DNA of 64,000 nt from Alloalcanivorax xenomutans (GCF_900217905.1 NZ_OBMO01000001.1:124001-188000); one strand, 5' to 3'. Shown: positions 46,123-56,735, numbered from the stretch's first letter. The notes: generated by a model from the sequence alone, not told the origin. A program made the numbers and translations.

Positions 46123-46563
46123 ATGAAGAAAGTCAGCCTGTTGATTCCGGTGCTTGCCGCCGGCCTGCTCAGTGCCTGCGGCAAAGGCCCAAACGAGGCG
46201 GCGGAATATCGCGAATCCGTGTTCAAGGCCACCGCCTGGCATTTCGGCACTCTGGGTGCCATGGCCAAGGGCGAGCAGCCGTTCGATCAGGCGGTATTCG
46301 AGGAAAAAGCCGGCATCTTGGCGGACCTGTCCCGCTTGCCCTGGGAAGGTTTCACGGACGCCGGCTCCGTCGATGGCAGCCACGCCAAACCGGCGATCTG
46401 GGAAAACCGTGCCGACTTTGAAGGCAAAGCCCAGGACTTCCAGGACGCCGCCGCTGAGTTGGCCGAAATGGCTGGCGGCGCCGATCAGCAGGCATTGTTC
46501 GCGCAAGTAGGCAAAGTCGGCGAAACCTGCCGTGCCTGCCACACCGAATATCGCGAACGCTAA
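46123..46563 (+). CDS. Cytochrome c' (class II) lipoprotein
   Basis: 146-residue exported haem protein. The lipobox is LLSACGKG, with Cys 19; anchoring is predicted. A four-helix cytochrome c' fold is suggested by YRESVFKATAWHFGTLGAM and DFQDAAAELAEMAGGAD, and the single haem site CRACH lies at residues 136-140 near the C-terminus, typical of class II. ATG follows AGGGAGAG. Soluble relatives bind NO or transfer electrons; a lipoprotein form is less usual. It faces a cytochrome b561 gene across a hairpin. Confidence 0.9.
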   Translation: MKKVSLLIPVLAAGLLSACGKGPNEAAEYRESVFKATAWHFGTLGAMAKGEQPFDQAVFEEKAGILADLSRLPWEGFTDAGSVDGSHAKPAIWENRADFEGKAQDFQDAAAELAEMAGGADQQALFAQVGKVGETCRACHTEYRER

Positions 46564-46577
46564 ACCGCCCACGCCCC

Positions 46578-46598
46578 GGGGCCGCCACTGGCGGCCCC
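46578..46598. terminator. Hairpin between convergent cytochrome genes
   Basis: GGGGCCGCC-ACT-GGCGGCCCC, a perfect 9-bp stem with no T-run, lying between the two stops. It may end both transcripts weakly. Confidence 0.6.
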
Positions 46599-46599
46599 G

Positions 46600-47250
46600 T
46601 CAGCTCACCAGCCAGTAAATCGCCCCGGCCACCGGCAACGCCACCAGCAGCGCCCGCCACCAGGGGACGAAGGCCAGGTCCGGGCCGGCTTCATCAGGCA
46701 CCCGCTTGCGCCCGGTCAGCATGGCCGCCAGCAATGGCTCCCCCAACAGCCGGTGCAACAAGACCGCCGCCACATGCGCCGCGATCAGAATCAATAGCAG
46801 GTCAAAGTTCCAAAAGTGTACGTCGGTAAGCGCGCGGGCCGTGGCGCCACCGACCTGACCGCTCAACGGCCCTTCCAGTGAGATATCGTCGGTGGCGAAC
46901 AACCCGGTAGCGGTCTGCACCAGCAGTGACAGCAACATCAACATCACCATCCAGCCACCCAATGGATTGTGGCCGGCGAACACCGGCGCCCGTCCGCGGG
47001 CAAAGGCCTTGCCGTAGTCCAGTGTCCGTCGCGGCCCGGCCAGAAACGCCGCGAAACGGCTGTGGCGGGAGCCCCACAACCCCCAGATGATGCGGAAAAT
47101 CACCAGCCCCAGCACCAGATAGCCGGCGCGCATATGCCAGACCATCAGCGCCTCACCCTCGCCGCCGGAATACCAAAGGAAGCCGATAGCGGCCACCAAC
47201 AACCAATGAAACAGACGGGTGGGCAGGTCCCAGACACGAATGGTGTCCAT
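46600..47250 (-). CDS. Cytochrome b561-type membrane protein
   Basis: 216-residue integral membrane protein of the Ni-hydrogenase-type cytochrome b561 family. Four to five membrane segments are visible, with haem-ligand His in RLFHWLLVAAIGFLW, VWHMRAGYLVLG, VHFWNFDLLLILIAAHV and AAVLLHRLLG. It starts VWDLPTRLFHW, the family signature. ATG at 47250 follows AAGGAGAG. It likely passes electrons between the quinone pool and a periplasmic c-type cytochrome; the c' lipoprotein facing it is the obvious candidate, by position only. Confidence 0.9.
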   Translation of the reverse strand: MDTIRVWDLPTRLFHWLLVAAIGFLWYSGGEGEALMVWHMRAGYLVLGLVIFRIIWGLWGSRHSRFAAFLAGPRRTLDYGKAFARGRAPVFAGHNPLGGWMVMLMLLSLLVQTATGLFATDDISLEGPLSGQVGGATARALTDVHFWNFDLLLILIAAHVAAVLLHRLLGEPLLAAMLTGRKRVPDEAGPDLAFVPWWRALLVALPVAGAIYWLVS

Positions 47251-47315
47251 GTTCTCTCCTTTCGATCAGCGCGCTCCATGGCCGGCCAATGCCCGGCTTA
47301 ACAGATAAAGTGACG

Positions 47316-47858
47316 CTACTCGCGGATGAAATGTTCCCGGTAGTAGGCCAGTTCGGCGATCGATTCGCGGATGTCGTCCAGCGCCAGATGCTTGTTCTCT
47401 TTTTTGAAGCCGGACAGGATTTGCGGTTTCCAGCGCGCGGCCAGTTCCTTCAAAGTGGAGACATCCAGATTGCGATAGTGGAAGAACGCTTCCAGGGCCG
47501 GCATGTAGCGCGCCAGGAATCGGCGGTCCTGGCAGATGCTGTTGCCACACATCGGTGACATTTTCTCGTCCACGTATTGCTCCAGGAACAGCAGGGTCTG
47601 CCGCTCCGCCTCCGCTTCGTCCACACGGCTGGCGCGTACCCGGTCGGTCAATCCGGAGTTGCCATGGTGGCGGGTATTCCATTCGTCCATGGCCGCCAAA
47701 CGTTCATCGCTCTGATGCACCGCCAGCACCGGTCCTTCCGCCAGCACATTCAGATTGGCGTCGGTGACGATGGTGGCGATCTCAATGATGCGATCCTGCT
47801 CGGGGCTCAAACCGGTCATTTCCAGGTCGATCCAGATCAGGTTGTCTTTCGATGGCAT
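47316..47858 (-). CDS. orn: Oligoribonuclease
   Basis: 180-residue DEDDh exoribonuclease that finishes degradation of 2-5-mers and pGpG. Motifs: [54 protein letters not shown] and [18 protein letters not shown] take the ATG at 47858, which gives the family length; the frame stays open much further upstream only by chance. It diverges from rsgA, a conserved pair. Confidence 0.96.
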   Translation of the reverse strand: MPSKDNLIWIDLEMTGLSPEQDRIIEIATIVTDANLNVLAEGPVLAVHQSDERLAAMDEWNTRHHGNSGLTDRVRASRVDEAEAERQTLLFLEQYVDEKMSPMCGNSICQDRRFLARYMPALEAFFHYRNLDVSTLKELAARWKPQILSGFKKENKHLALDDIRESIAELAYYREHFIRE

Positions 47859-47960
47859 CTCAGGGGCCCCGTGCGGTAATGAATTTGACGTCATGGTAGC
47901 AGAGCCGGAGCCCCAACCGTGCCATAATGGCGCCACCTCAACCGACCTCCTCGCGAACGC

Positions 47961-48989
47961 ATGGCGAAACGCAATCTCAACCGGCGACAGCGCTGGCGCA
48001 TTGAAAAGATCCAGGCCGAGCGCCGCGATCGCATGCAGCGCAAAGCGGAAAAGGAGCAGCCCGTGGCCACCACCCTCGGCGAGGAGCAGTGGGGCACGGT
48101 GATCGCCCATTTCGGCGGCCAGGTACTGGTGGAGGCCCGGGACGGCAGCCGGACCCGCTGTCACTTCCGCGCCAATCTGGAACAACTGGTGGTCGGCGAC
48201 CGGGTGCTCTGGCATCCGCCGCACAGCGAGGGCACCGGCGTGGTCACGGCCGTGGAGCCACGCCATTCGGTGCTGAAGCGCCCGGACAATTACGGCAATT
48301 TGAAGCCCGTGGCCGCCAATGTGGACCGCCTCCTGGTGGTGTTCGCTCCACGCCCGGCGCCTTCCAGCGCCCTGCTTGACCGCTATCTGGTGGCGGCGGA
48401 ATTGTCCGGCATCGAGCCGGTGCTGGTGCTGAACAAGACCGATCTTCTGGACGACGGCAATCGCGACCACGCCGAGCATATCTGCGCGCTTTATCGCCAC
48501 CTGGGCTATCAGGTCATCACTCTGTCCGCCCACGGAGACGGCCACCAATTGGCCTCCTTGCGCGCCGCCCTCGCGGACGCCACCAGCGTCTTCGTCGGTC
48601 AATCCGGGGTCGGCAAATCCTCTCTGGTGAACGCCATCCTGCCGGAAGCGGATCTGGCGGTGGGCGAGATCTCGGAGATGTCGGGGCTGGGCCAGCACAC
48701 CACCACCACCGCGCGCTTGTTCCATTTTCCCGAAGGCGGCCATCTGATCGACTCCCCGGGGATTCGCGAATTCGGTCTCTGGCATATCGATGAGCAGGAG
48801 TTGCTGCACGGTTATCGGGAGCTGTCCGAGCGAGCCGGCCACTGCCGCTTCCGTAACTGTACCCATCGGCATGAACCGGGCTGCGCTCTGCGGGAAGCCG
48901 CCCAGGAGGATGCCTTCATACACGAACGTCTGAACAACTACTTCCAGATCGCCGACACCCTGGACGATGAGGCCCGCGCACGATACTGA
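47961..48989 (+). CDS. rsgA: Small ribosomal subunit biogenesis GTPase RsgA
   Basis: 342-residue circularly permuted GTPase. An N-terminal basic tail and OB fold ([18 protein letters not shown]) precede the G motifs in permuted order: G4 NKTD, G5 SAHG, G1 [13 protein letters not shown]3 DSPGIREFG. The C-terminal zinc site is [14 protein letters not shown]. It matures the 30S subunit decoding centre. It diverges from orn. Confidence 0.96.
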   Translation: MAKRNLNRRQRWRIEKIQAERRDRMQRKAEKEQPVATTLGEEQWGTVIAHFGGQVLVEARDGSRTRCHFRANLEQLVVGDRVLWHPPHSEGTGVVTAVEPRHSVLKRPDNYGNLKPVAANVDRLLVVFAPRPAPSSALLDRYLVAAELSGIEPVLVLNKTDLLDDGNRDHAEHICALYRHLGYQVITLSAHGDGHQLASLRAALADATSVFVGQSGVGKSSLVNAILPEADLAVGEISEMSGLGQHTTTTARLFHFPEGGHLIDSPGIREFGLWHIDEQELLHGYRELSERAGHCRFRNCTHRHEPGCALREAAQEDAFIHERLNNYFQIADTLDDEARARY

Positions 48990-49126
48990 GCGATTCGCGC
49001 CGCGGCCATCAGAACGGTCCCGCCTGGATAAAGGCCGGCGGATATTGGACAATGATTCCATGCACGAGGCGGTGAAATTTTATTCACACCCTCCAAATTC
49101 CCGACCCACGACCGTTTGATTGACTT

Positions 49127-49945
49127 ATGTCCCTGCCCCTGTTGCTGGAACCCGCCGAGCTGGCCAATCATCTTGATGACGCCAATCTGCTGATCGTTGA
49201 TCTGAGCAAGGAACAGGTTTACGCCCAGGCCCATGTGCCCGGCGCCGTTCACCTGGATTTCAAACGCCTGCAGAAAGGTACTCAGCCGGCCCCCGGCCTG
49301 CTGCCCGATGACGATACCCTTTCCGACCTGTTCTCCGAGCTGGGGCTGACCCCGGACACCCAGGTGGTCGCCTATGACGATGAAGGCGGCGGCTGGGCCG
49401 GGCGGCTGCTGTGGACCCTGGATTACATCGGCCATGCCCACTACACCTACCTCAATGGCGGCATCCATGCCTGGCTGGCGGCGGACCTGCCCACCAGCAG
49501 CGAACCACATACCCCCACGCCCAGCGATTATGAGGTTGGCCTGCACAAGGCCGGCGTCAATGTGGACCTGGAGACGGTGCTGGCCGAATACCAGAACCCG
49601 GACGTGGTGATCTGGGATGCGCGCTCCGAGGAGGAGTACGCCGGCATCCGCGCCTTCGCCCAGAAAGGTGGCCACATTCCTGGCGCGGTGCACTATGAAT
49701 GGACCGATGCCATGGACAAGAACGACCACCTGCGGGTGCGTGATCTGGATACCCTGCGCCAGGAACTGGCCGCGCTGGGCATCACCGCCGACCGCAAAGT
49801 GATCACCCACTGCCAAACCCACCATCGCTCCAGCTTTACCTGGCTGGTGGGTAAACTGCTGGGTTTCCCTCATATCGCCGGTTATGCCGGTTCCTGGGCG
49901 GAATGGGGCAATCACCCCGACACCCCGTTCGAAAAATCCGAATAA
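49127..49945 (+). CDS. Sulfurtransferase with two rhodanese domains
   Basis: 272-residue tandem rhodanese. The inactive N-terminal domain is seen in [20 protein letters not shown] and [17 protein letters not shown]. The active C-terminal domain has [14 protein letters not shown] and the catalytic loop HCQTHHRS with Cys near residue 230. The loop differs from thiosulfate (CRxGxR/T) and mercaptopyruvate types, so the donor is uncertain. There is no good ribosome binding site. psd starts 26 bases downstream, and the two pair in related genomes. Confidence 0.88.
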   Translation: MSLPLLLEPAELANHLDDANLLIVDLSKEQVYAQAHVPGAVHLDFKRLQKGTQPAPGLLPDDDTLSDLFSELGLTPDTQVVAYDDEGGGWAGRLLWTLDYIGHAHYTYLNGGIHAWLAADLPTSSEPHTPTPSDYEVGLHKAGVNVDLETVLAEYQNPDVVIWDARSEEEYAGIRAFAQKGGHIPGAVHYEWTDAMDKNDHLRVRDLDTLRQELAALGITADRKVITHCQTHHRSSFTWLVGKLLGFPHIAGYAGSWAEWGNHPDTPFEKSE

Positions 49946-49970
49946 CAACCGGCCGCATTTCGAGGTGCTC

Positions 49971-50831
49971 TTGAAGGACTTATGGCAACGCCTGTTCGTC
50001 GCTCTGCAATATCTGCTGCCCCACCATGCCTTGTCGCGGCTGGTGGGCATTCTGGCCCGTAGCGAAACCCCCTGGGTGAAGGACACCTTCATCCGGCTGT
50101 TCATCCGCCGCTTTCAGGTCGATCTGTCCGAAGCGGAGATCACCGAAGCCGAGCGCTATCCCCATTTCAATGCGTTCTTCACCCGTGCCCTGCGTGAAGG
50201 CGCCCGGCCACTGCCGGAACAGGCCGATGCCATCGCCTGCCCGGCCGATGGCACCGTCAGTCAGCTCGGCGCCATTGAAGGCGACCGGATTTTTCAGGCC
50301 AAGGGACATAACTACAGCCTGTTCGAGCTGCTCGGCGGCGACCATGATCTGGCCACGGAATTCCTTGGCGGCCAGTTCGCCACCGTCTATCTGTCACCAA
50401 AGGATTATCACCGGGTGCACATGCCCGCCGCCGGTACCCTGCGGGAAACGCGCTACGTACCCGGGCGGCTGTTCTCGGTGAACCAGGCCACCACCGAACG
50501 GGTACCCGGGCTGTTCGCCCGCAACGAACGGCTGGTGTGCATTTTCGATACCGAGCAGGGGCCGATGGCGGTGATTCTGGTGGGGGCGATGATCGTCGCC
50601 GGTATCGAAACCGTGTTCTCCGGCCAGGTCACACCGCTGCCTCGCCACGTGACGCACAGCGACTACCGGAACCGCCAACCGATTACTCTGCAGCGGGGCG
50701 AAGAACTGGGCCGCTTCCTGCTCGGCTCCACCGCCATCGTGCTGTTCGCCCGTGGCCACGCGGAATTCGATTCCGCCCTGGCCGCCGAAAGCCCGGTGCG
50801 CATGGGGCAGGCGATGGGGACACTACGCTAG
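49971..50831 (+). CDS. psd: Phosphatidylserine decarboxylase proenzyme, TTG start
   Basis: 286-residue membrane-associated pyruvoyl enzyme making phosphatidylethanolamine. Autocleavage occurs at LGST (Gly252-Ser253), which creates the pyruvoyl group. Other motifs: [34 protein letters not shown] and GRLFSVN. The start is a TTG at 49971 ([12 protein letters not shown]) after GAGGTG; the frame is open further up but that part overlaps the rhodanese gene and is not conserved. Confidence 0.95.
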   Translation: MKDLWQRLFVALQYLLPHHALSRLVGILARSETPWVKDTFIRLFIRRFQVDLSEAEITEAERYPHFNAFFTRALREGARPLPEQADAIACPADGTVSQLGAIEGDRIFQAKGHNYSLFELLGGDHDLATEFLGGQFATVYLSPKDYHRVHMPAAGTLRETRYVPGRLFSVNQATTERVPGLFARNERLVCIFDTEQGPMAVILVGAMIVAGIETVFSGQVTPLPRHVTHSDYRNRQPITLQRGEELGRFLLGSTAIVLFARGHAEFDSALAAESPVRMGQAMGTLR

Positions 50832-50843
50832 GGCCTGTTCACC

Positions 50844-52790
50844 CTATTCCGCCAGCGGCAAGCGGATCACCAGAGTGAAGCCCTGCCCTTCGCCGGTGCT
50901 TTCCGCCCAGATCCGCCCGCCGCTCTGCTCGATCATCACCCGCGCCATCGCCAGAGACAGGCCGAACCCGTCCTCGTGGTGGCGAGACCCCATGATGAAG
51001 AAGGGCTCGAACAGACTCTCCAACTGATCCGCGCCGACGCCGCGGCCATTATCACGCATACGGATTTCGCCCACGCCATCCAGACGCTGACTGCTGATAT
51101 CGATGACTTCTCCAGCGGGGCTGAAACGGATGGCGTTATCCAATGCCATCGCCAGCACCTCCTGCAGCTCACTCTCGTTGGCACGCACCCGCAGCCGTTC
51201 CGAAACCCGGTTCTGCACCTTCAGACCACTCTGTTCCAGGCACTCCCACCGGCTGGTGGTGAGCGCCTCCACCAACCAGTAGGGGTCGCACACGGTGATC
51301 AGCGTGGGGCTCTCCCGATCCGACAGGTCGAAATAACGTAGCGACGTGCTCACCAGCCCCATCAGACGTTGCTGCCCTTTGCGCACCAGATTCCAGGTAT
51401 CCCGGCGATCATCATCGTCGCTCAGGGTATCCGCCGCGCCGAGCCAGTTGATGGGGGTGTTCAATTCGTGGCTGACATATTGCAGGAAGGTGGACTTGTC
51501 CCGGTTCACGCGCTCCATTTCCGCCACATGCCGTTCCAGGTTGCGGCGGGATTCCTCGAACAAACTGTTGCGCTCACGTTCCAGGAAACGAATGCGGTCC
51601 CCCAGGGCCAGCGACAGCATCACCACCACCCACAACGTGGCCAGATGCGGCAGGATGGTGATGAACGAGGTGTAGGGAAGCCAGCCGACGATACCGAGAA
51701 TGAAGATGAACACCAGCAGCATGAAGACCCACCAGGCCAGCACGTACAACCGTGCCGCCCGATATCCCTGGGACAGAACCATCCAGCCAAGCCAACTGAA
51801 CAGCACGACCGTGACCCCCACCAGGGCGGTGGACAGATAGTAGGACCAGGGTGGCGCGATCATCAGCTGCACCGCCAGCAACACAAGCGCGCCGATCAGG
51901 TAGTGCCGCAACACCCGGTCATAGCGTGGAAAGCGCACGCGTAACTCCAGAAAGGCCCGGGAGTACATGGCCAGCGCCGGACAGCTGATGTAAATGCCAA
52001 GCCAGTAATATTCATTGAGCTTGGGCCACAACGGCCAGACAAACTGCAAACCGAAGCCATTGATGTTGAGGATGAAGATCACCATCCCCACCAGGAAAGC
52101 GACGAAATACAGATACACCGGCTCCCGCAGCGACAATGCCAGCAGGGCGTTATAGATGACCATGATCAGCAGACATCCGTAGAACACCCCGTACAGCAGA
52201 GTATCCCGGTAGGTGTATTCCACCAGCCCGGTGCTGTTGTAGAGCACCGGCGACAGGTTGATCGCCCCTTTACCGCTGACTTTCACATAATAGGTGCGCG
52301 GGCCGGGTCTGTCGGTGTTCAGAGGGAAAATAAAGGCCCGATGATTCATCATCCGCATGTGGAACGGCAGTGTGTCCCCCATGGCCACTTCATCGTAACC
52401 GCCGTCCGGGCGCGGCGCATACAGCGTGATGTGGTCGAGAATCGGATAGCGCTCCACCAGATACCAGCTCTGGTTCATCACTTTGCGGGTGTCGAGCGTG
52501 AACCGCAGCCAGATCACGCTGCTGGTAAAGCCGAAATTGGGCTCCTCCGCCGTGTTGACGGTAAAGCGGCTGGAAAAATCCTCGCGCACCTGTCGCAAGT
52601 CCCACTGCCCCTCGGGATCCACCAGCACGTCCATGGATTTCGCCACCGCCACCTGATTCTGGTGGCCGTCCGGCACCACCACTGGCGCCGCCCAAAGCCG
52701 CGCGGCACACAGGACCAGCCCCAGCAACAGCAGGAAGTTACGGAACTTTACCAATCGTCGTTCCCCAAATGGTCGTAAGAGCCTGTTCAT
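50844..52790 (-). CDS. Sensor histidine kinase with 7TMR-DISM sensor
   Basis: 648-residue membrane kinase. A signal peptide leads to a periplasmic 7TMR-DISM extracellular domain (residues about 50-190: VLVDPEGQWDLRQV, SSVIWLRFTLD, WYLVERYPILDHITLYAP), then seven membrane helices (about 200-400), a HisKA region with phospho-His 441 in QYVSHELNTP, and HATPase motifs N DNAIRFSP, G1 DNGRGVG and G2 GFGLSLAMARVM. The extracellular domain binds carbohydrates or small ligands in relatives. No response regulator lies next to it. It converges with psd, 12 bases apart. Confidence 0.92.
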   Translation of the reverse strand: MNRLLRPFGERRLVKFRNFLLLLGLVLCAARLWAAPVVVPDGHQNQVAVAKSMDVLVDPEGQWDLRQVREDFSSRFTVNTAEEPNFGFTSSVIWLRFTLDTRKVMNQSWYLVERYPILDHITLYAPRPDGGYDEVAMGDTLPFHMRMMNHRAFIFPLNTDRPGPRTYYVKVSGKGAINLSPVLYNSTGLVEYTYRDTLLYGVFYGCLLIMVIYNALLALSLREPVYLYFVAFLVGMVIFILNINGFGLQFVWPLWPKLNEYYWLGIYISCPALAMYSRAFLELRVRFPRYDRVLRHYLIGALVLLAVQLMIAPPWSYYLSTALVGVTVVLFSWLGWMVLSQGYRAARLYVLAWWVFMLLVFIFILGIVGWLPYTSFITILPHLATLWVVVMLSLALGDRIRFLERERNSLFEESRRNLERHVAEMERVNRDKSTFLQYVSHELNTPINWLGAADTLSDDDDRRDTWNLVRKGQQRLMGLVSTSLRYFDLSDRESPTLITVCDPYWLVEALTTSRWECLEQSGLKVQNRVSERLRVRANESELQEVLAMALDNAIRFSPAGEVIDISSQRLDGVGEIRMRDNGRGVGADQLESLFEPFFIMGSRHHEDGFGLSLAMARVMIEQSGGRIWAESTGEGQGFTLVIRLPLAE

Positions 52791-52941
52791 GATCTTTACG
52801 CCGTGGCGACACAAGCACCACGGCCCGGGCTCAAAAGGTTATCATCGTTATCATGGTGTCGAACGGGCCTGAGCTTCGTTACGATTACACCAACTCGTTA
52901 TCATCGGGGCCCGAGGGCCCGGGCGCAAGGAGAGCACCGTC

Positions 52942-55188
52942 ATGGGACGTGCAATCAAGATCATTGTCATCGTAATCCTGGCCATCGTGGTCTTGCTGGC
53001 CGCGGCGATCTTCGTCGTCACCCAGGTGATCGACCCCAACGACTTCAAGCCGCAGATCGAGGAGCAGGCACGCCAGAACGCCAATCTGGACCTCTCCATT
53101 CCCGGCGACCTCTCCTGGCAGTTCTGGCCCTCCCTGGGCGTCAGCCTGGGCCGCACCGAAGCCCGCATCGCCGATGAGGAAGAGCTGTTCGCCGCCCTCG
53201 ACAACGCCAGCGTCAGCGTCGCCGTGTGGCCCTTGCTGCTCGGCAAGGTGGAAATGGACGGCGTGCTGGTCGACGGACTGGAAGTGAATCTGCGCGAGGA
53301 TCAGCAAGGTGGCAACTGGGAAAGGATCGGCCCCCAGAACGACGCCAGCCCGGATCAGACCGAAGGGGACGAGCAAACCGCCGAGGGCGGCGAGGAAGGC
53401 AGCACCCTCGATATTCCCCTGACCATTCCCTCGGTGGACATCACCAACGGCCGCATCAGCTATCGCAACGCCACCGACGGCACCGATATCCGCGTCGAGC
53501 ATTTCAACTTCAATGCCCGCGATGTCAGCCTGGACCAGCCGTTCCCACTGGAGATGTCGCTGCGCTATCAGGACCAGAGCGACATGCGCGTGGACCTGAA
53601 CCTGAAAACCACCCTGGCCGCCAACCTGGATGCCAACCACTTCGTGTTGAATCCGATGGTGCTGGACGCCAATATCGCCGGCGCCACCACCCAACCCGTG
53701 GACGTGCACCTGGAACAGGCACTTGAGGTGAATCTGGAGGAGGATAGCGCCAACCTCACCGGCCTGGTGCTACAGGCCGCCGGCACGCGCACCACCGGCG
53801 AAGCGCGCATCACCGGGCTCACCGGCGACCTGGTCGTGGCTGGCAAACTCGATACCGAACCGTTCAACCTCAACACGGTACTGAAGACACTGGGCGAGCC
53901 GGCCATCGAGACCCGCGGTGACAGCGCCCTGAACAAAGTGGCGATGAGTGCTACTTTGTCCGGTCCGGCCAACAGTGTCATCGCCAAGCCCCTCACTATT
54001 ACCCTTGATGACAGCACCATTAATGGCAGCGCCGGGCTGCAGAACCTGGAAACCGGCAAGATCGTCTTCGATCTGTCCATGGACAAGATCCTGCTGGACC
54101 AATATCTGCCGCCGGAAAGCCCTTCCTCCGAGGACAAACCGGCCACTACCGGCGGCGACGCCGGCAAGAGCGGCGGTACCGCCAACCTCACCGAGGCCGA
54201 GCTGATTCCGGTGGAGACCCTGCGTCCGTTGCTGCTGGACGGCAAGCTCCGCATCGGCCACCTGACCTTCGAACAGATCGAAGCCAGTGATCTGAGCTTT
54301 GCCGTGTCCGCGGCCAATGGGGTGTTGAAGCTGACTCAGGCCAGCGGCAAGACCCTGAACGGGGATTTCAGCGCCAGCGGTACCCTCGACGTGGCCGGCA
54401 AGACCCCGCGGATCAGCGCGCGCACCAAGGTGAATCGCATGCAGATCCAGCCCATCGCCAAGATGGCCATGAAGGATGATCTGGCCACCGGCCTGTTCAG
54501 CATGGACGGCAGCTTCAACGCCAGCGGCAACAGTCAGAAAGCGCTGGTGGAATCGGCCAAGGGCAATCTGAACCTGGGACTGGCCGACGGCACCGTGCGC
54601 GGCCTGAATCTGTACAACACCCTGGTGGGCGGCATCAACGATACCCTTGGCGGGCTCAAGGGGCTGACCGCGCTGATTCCCGACCAACAATCCGGCAAAC
54701 TGCCCTCGGTACTCTCCGAGGACACCAAGATCATCGACCTGACCAGCAAAACCCGCCTGGACAAGCAGGTCGCCTACCTCGAAAGCCTGGACGCCACACT
54801 GGAAAAAGGCAGCCTCTCCGGTAACGGCTGGTTCAACGTGCTGACCCAGCAATTCGATATGCACATCGGCATGAAATCGCCGGAGCTGGATGGCGGCAAA
54901 TACCTGGGCGACGCCACCTGGCCGCTGCGCTGTCAGGGCAGCCTGGAGAGCAGCCCGGCCAAATGGTGCGGCCCGGACCGGGACGGTTTCCGCAAGATCG
55001 CCCAGCAGGCGGCCACCAACGCCGCCAAGGGCAAACTGAAAGACAAACTCGGCATCGACGCCGAAGGCGACACCACCGAGGAAGTGCTGAAAAACGCCGC
55101 CGGGCAGAAAGCCCGGGAGGAAATCGAGAAGCAGCGCGACAAACTCAACGAAAAACTGGGTGACAAGCTCAAGGGGCTGTTCAACTGA
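52942..55188 (+). CDS. AsmA-family protein
   Basis: 748-residue inner-membrane-anchored periplasmic protein. One N-terminal membrane helix ([20 protein letters not shown]) is followed by the AsmA signature ([33 protein letters not shown]) and long beta repeats. The C-terminal AsmA part has [18 protein letters not shown] and [17 protein letters not shown]. AsmA-like proteins move or regulate phospholipids to the outer membrane. It ends with a charged Lys/Glu helical tail. ATG follows AAGGAG. mutY overlaps its stop. Confidence 0.92.
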   Translation: MGRAIKIIVIVILAIVVLLAAAIFVVTQVIDPNDFKPQIEEQARQNANLDLSIPGDLSWQFWPSLGVSLGRTEARIADEEELFAALDNASVSVAVWPLLLGKVEMDGVLVDGLEVNLREDQQGGNWERIGPQNDASPDQTEGDEQTAEGGEEGSTLDIPLTIPSVDITNGRISYRNATDGTDIRVEHFNFNARDVSLDQPFPLEMSLRYQDQSDMRVDLNLKTTLAANLDANHFVLNPMVLDANIAGATTQPVDVHLEQALEVNLEEDSANLTGLVLQAAGTRTTGEARITGLTGDLVVAGKLDTEPFNLNTVLKTLGEPAIETRGDSALNKVAMSATLSGPANSVIAKPLTITLDDSTINGSAGLQNLETGKIVFDLSMDKILLDQYLPPESPSSEDKPATTGGDAGKSGGTANLTEAELIPVETLRPLLLDGKLRIGHLTFEQIEASDLSFAVSAANGVLKLTQASGKTLNGDFSASGTLDVAGKTPRISARTKVNRMQIQPIAKMAMKDDLATGLFSMDGSFNASGNSQKALVESAKGNLNLGLADGTVRGLNLYNTLVGGINDTLGGLKGLTALIPDQQSGKLPSVLSEDTKIIDLTSKTRLDKQVAYLESLDATLEKGSLSGNGWFNVLTQQFDMHIGMKSPELDGGKYLGDATWPLRCQGSLESSPAKWCGPDRDGFRKIAQQAATNAAKGKLKDKLGIDAEGDTTEEVLKNAAGQKAREEIEKQRDKLNEKLGDKLKGLFN

Positions 55189-56255
55189 GTACCACGACCA
55201 CCGCTTTCAGTGACGCCGTGCTGGCCTGGTACGACCAGCACGGGCGCAAGGACCTGCCCTGGCAGCATCCACGCACGCCCTACCGGGTGTGGGTGTCGGA
55301 AATAATGCTGCAGCAGACCCAGGTGATCACCGTCATCGATTACTTCCAGCGTTTCATGGAGGTTTTCCCGGATGTGCATCGCCTGGCCGCCGCCGAGGTG
55401 GATCAGGTGCTGCACCTGTGGACCGGGTTGGGCTACTACGCCCGCGCCCGCAATCTGCACAAAGCGGCCCGGCAACTGGTCCGCGACCATGATGGCGAAT
55501 TCCCGCAAACCGTGGAGGAAGTGGCTTCCCTGCCCGGTATCGGCCGCTCCACCGCCGGCGCCATCCTGGCGCAAAGCCGCGGGGTACGCGCGCCTATCCT
55601 GGATGGCAACGTGAAACGGGTTCTCACCCGCCTGCACGCCGTGGCCGGCTGGCCCGGCCAGAAAGCGGTGGAGAACCGGCTCTGGGAGCTGGCCGAGCAC
55701 TACACGCCGCGGCAGCGCCTGGCGGACTATACCCAGGCAATGATGGACCTGGGGGCCACCCTGTGCACCCGGCGCCGCCCGGCTTGCGGTGAGTGTCCTC
55801 TGCATCGGCGCTGCCAGGCTCGCGCCGACGGCAATCCGGAGCAGTATCCTGGCCGCAAGCCGGCCAAGGCCAAACCGGTTCGCCAGTCCCGCATGCTGAT
55901 CCTGCAAAGTGACGATGGCAGCGTCTGGCTGGAGCCGCGCCCGCCCAGTGGCATTTGGGGCAGCCTTTGGTGCTTCCCGCAACAGGACCTGGAAGAATCA
56001 CCGGAAAACCTGCTGACACAATGGGGCCTGACCGCACGTCACCGGGAAACCCTGACGCCGTTCCGGCACACCTTCAGCCATTTTCACCTGGACGTGGAGC
56101 CGGCGCTGATTCAGGTGGACGGCACCGGCACCCGCTTGGGGGAAGACCGTGGACGCTGGGTGGACCCCACCGATCCGGGCGAGCTGGGCCTGGCCGCCCC
56201 GGTAAAAAAATTGCTCAGCGGGCTGCGTCAACCGCGCCAACAGAGCATGCTGTAA
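55185..56255 (+). CDS. mutY: Adenine DNA glycosylase MutY, probable CTG start
   Basis: 356-residue base-excision enzyme removing A opposite 8-oxoG. Motifs: [10 protein letters not shown] with catalytic Glu, [23 protein letters not shown] with catalytic Asp, the 4Fe-4S set [17 protein letters not shown], and a NUDIX-like C-domain ([26 protein letters not shown]). A GTG at 55218 starts late, at [10 protein letters not shown], and has no ribosome binding site. The frame reads upstream as [11 protein letters not shown] to a CTG at 55185 that overlaps the asmA stop as CTGA, with AAGGGG 8 bases before it. That start restores the N-terminus found in E. coli MutY. Confidence 0.94.
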   Translation: MSTTTTAFSDAVLAWYDQHGRKDLPWQHPRTPYRVWVSEIMLQQTQVITVIDYFQRFMEVFPDVHRLAAAEVDQVLHLWTGLGYYARARNLHKAARQLVRDHDGEFPQTVEEVASLPGIGRSTAGAILAQSRGVRAPILDGNVKRVLTRLHAVAGWPGQKAVENRLWELAEHYTPRQRLADYTQAMMDLGATLCTRRRPACGECPLHRRCQARADGNPEQYPGRKPAKAKPVRQSRMLILQSDDGSVWLEPRPPSGIWGSLWCFPQQDLEESPENLLTQWGLTARHRETLTPFRHTFSHFHLDVEPALIQVDGTGTRLGEDRGRWVDPTDPGELGLAAPVKKLLSGLRQPRQQSML

Positions 56256-56286
56256 CCTGAAAACCATGAACCATTCCGAGGATGCC

Positions 56287-56571
56287 ATGACCCGCACCGT
56301 ATTCTGCCGCAAATATCAGGAACGCCTGGAAGGCCTGGACCGCCCTCCCTTTCCTGGCACCAAGGGCCAGGACATCTACGACAACGTGTCACGCAAGGCC
56401 TGGCAGGAATGGCTGCAGCATCAAACCTTGCTGATCAACGAAAAACACCTCAACGTGATGGATCCCAAGGCGCGCGCCTTTCTCGACGAGCAACGTGATC
56501 GTTTTTTCAACAACGAAAACGTGGAACAGGCCGAGGGCTACACCCCGCCTTCGAAAGAAAATGACCAATAA
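56287..56571 (+). CDS. yggX: Fe(2+)-trafficking/oxidative damage protein YggX
   Basis: 94-residue small protein protecting Fe-S clusters from oxidation. Nearly the whole family pattern is present: [20 protein letters not shown] with the conserved Cys, [33 protein letters not shown] and [16 protein letters not shown] at 56287 follows GAGG; the frame opens earlier at 56266. It follows mutY by 31 bases, the same order as in E. coli. Confidence 0.97.
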   Translation: MTRTVFCRKYQERLEGLDRPPFPGTKGQDIYDNVSRKAWQEWLQHQTLLINEKHLNVMDPKARAFLDEQRDRFFNNENVEQAEGYTPPSKENDQ

Positions 56572-56581
56572 ATAACCGCAC

Positions 56582-56610
56582 TTGACGACGCCCAACGGAG
56601 TCGCTTTAAT
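56582..56610 (+). promoter_or_regulatory. Sigma-70 promoter of tRNA-Phe
   Basis: TTGACG at 56582-56587, a 17-base spacer and TTTAAT at 56605-56610. The predicted start is about six bases before the tRNA. Confidence 0.8.
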
Positions 56611-56622
56611 ACGCGCCCTGAC

Positions 56623-56698
56623 GCCCGGATAGCTCAGTCGGTAGAGCAGGGGATTGAAAATCCCCGTGTCGGTGGTTCGATTCCGCCTCCGGGCACCA
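56623..56698 (+). tRNA. tRNA-Phe (anticodon GAA)
   Basis: 76-base tRNA. Acceptor GCCCGGA/TCCGGGC, D-arm AGCTCAGTCGGTAGAGC, anticodon stem GGGGA/TCCCC with loop TTGAAAA containing GAA, T-arm GGTTCGATTCC and encoded CCA. It is followed at once by a terminator. Confidence 0.98.
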
Positions 56699-56701
56699 TA
56701 C

Positions 56702-56735
56702 AAAAAAGCCTCGCTCGCAAGAGCGGGGCTTTTTT
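56702..56735. terminator. Terminator after tRNA-Phe
   Basis: AAAAAAGCCTCGCTC-GCAA-GAGCGGGGCTTTTTT, a strong stem with A and T runs on both sides, so it can work in both directions. Confidence 0.92.

Noticed and set aside
48938-50104. 388-codon minus-strand frame
   Set aside because: Antisense to the rhodanese gene and the start of psd.
52840-52860. TTATCATCGTTATCAT as a Fur box before the AsmA gene
   Set aside because: The match to the Fur consensus is poor when aligned base by base, and an AsmA gene is not an expected iron target.
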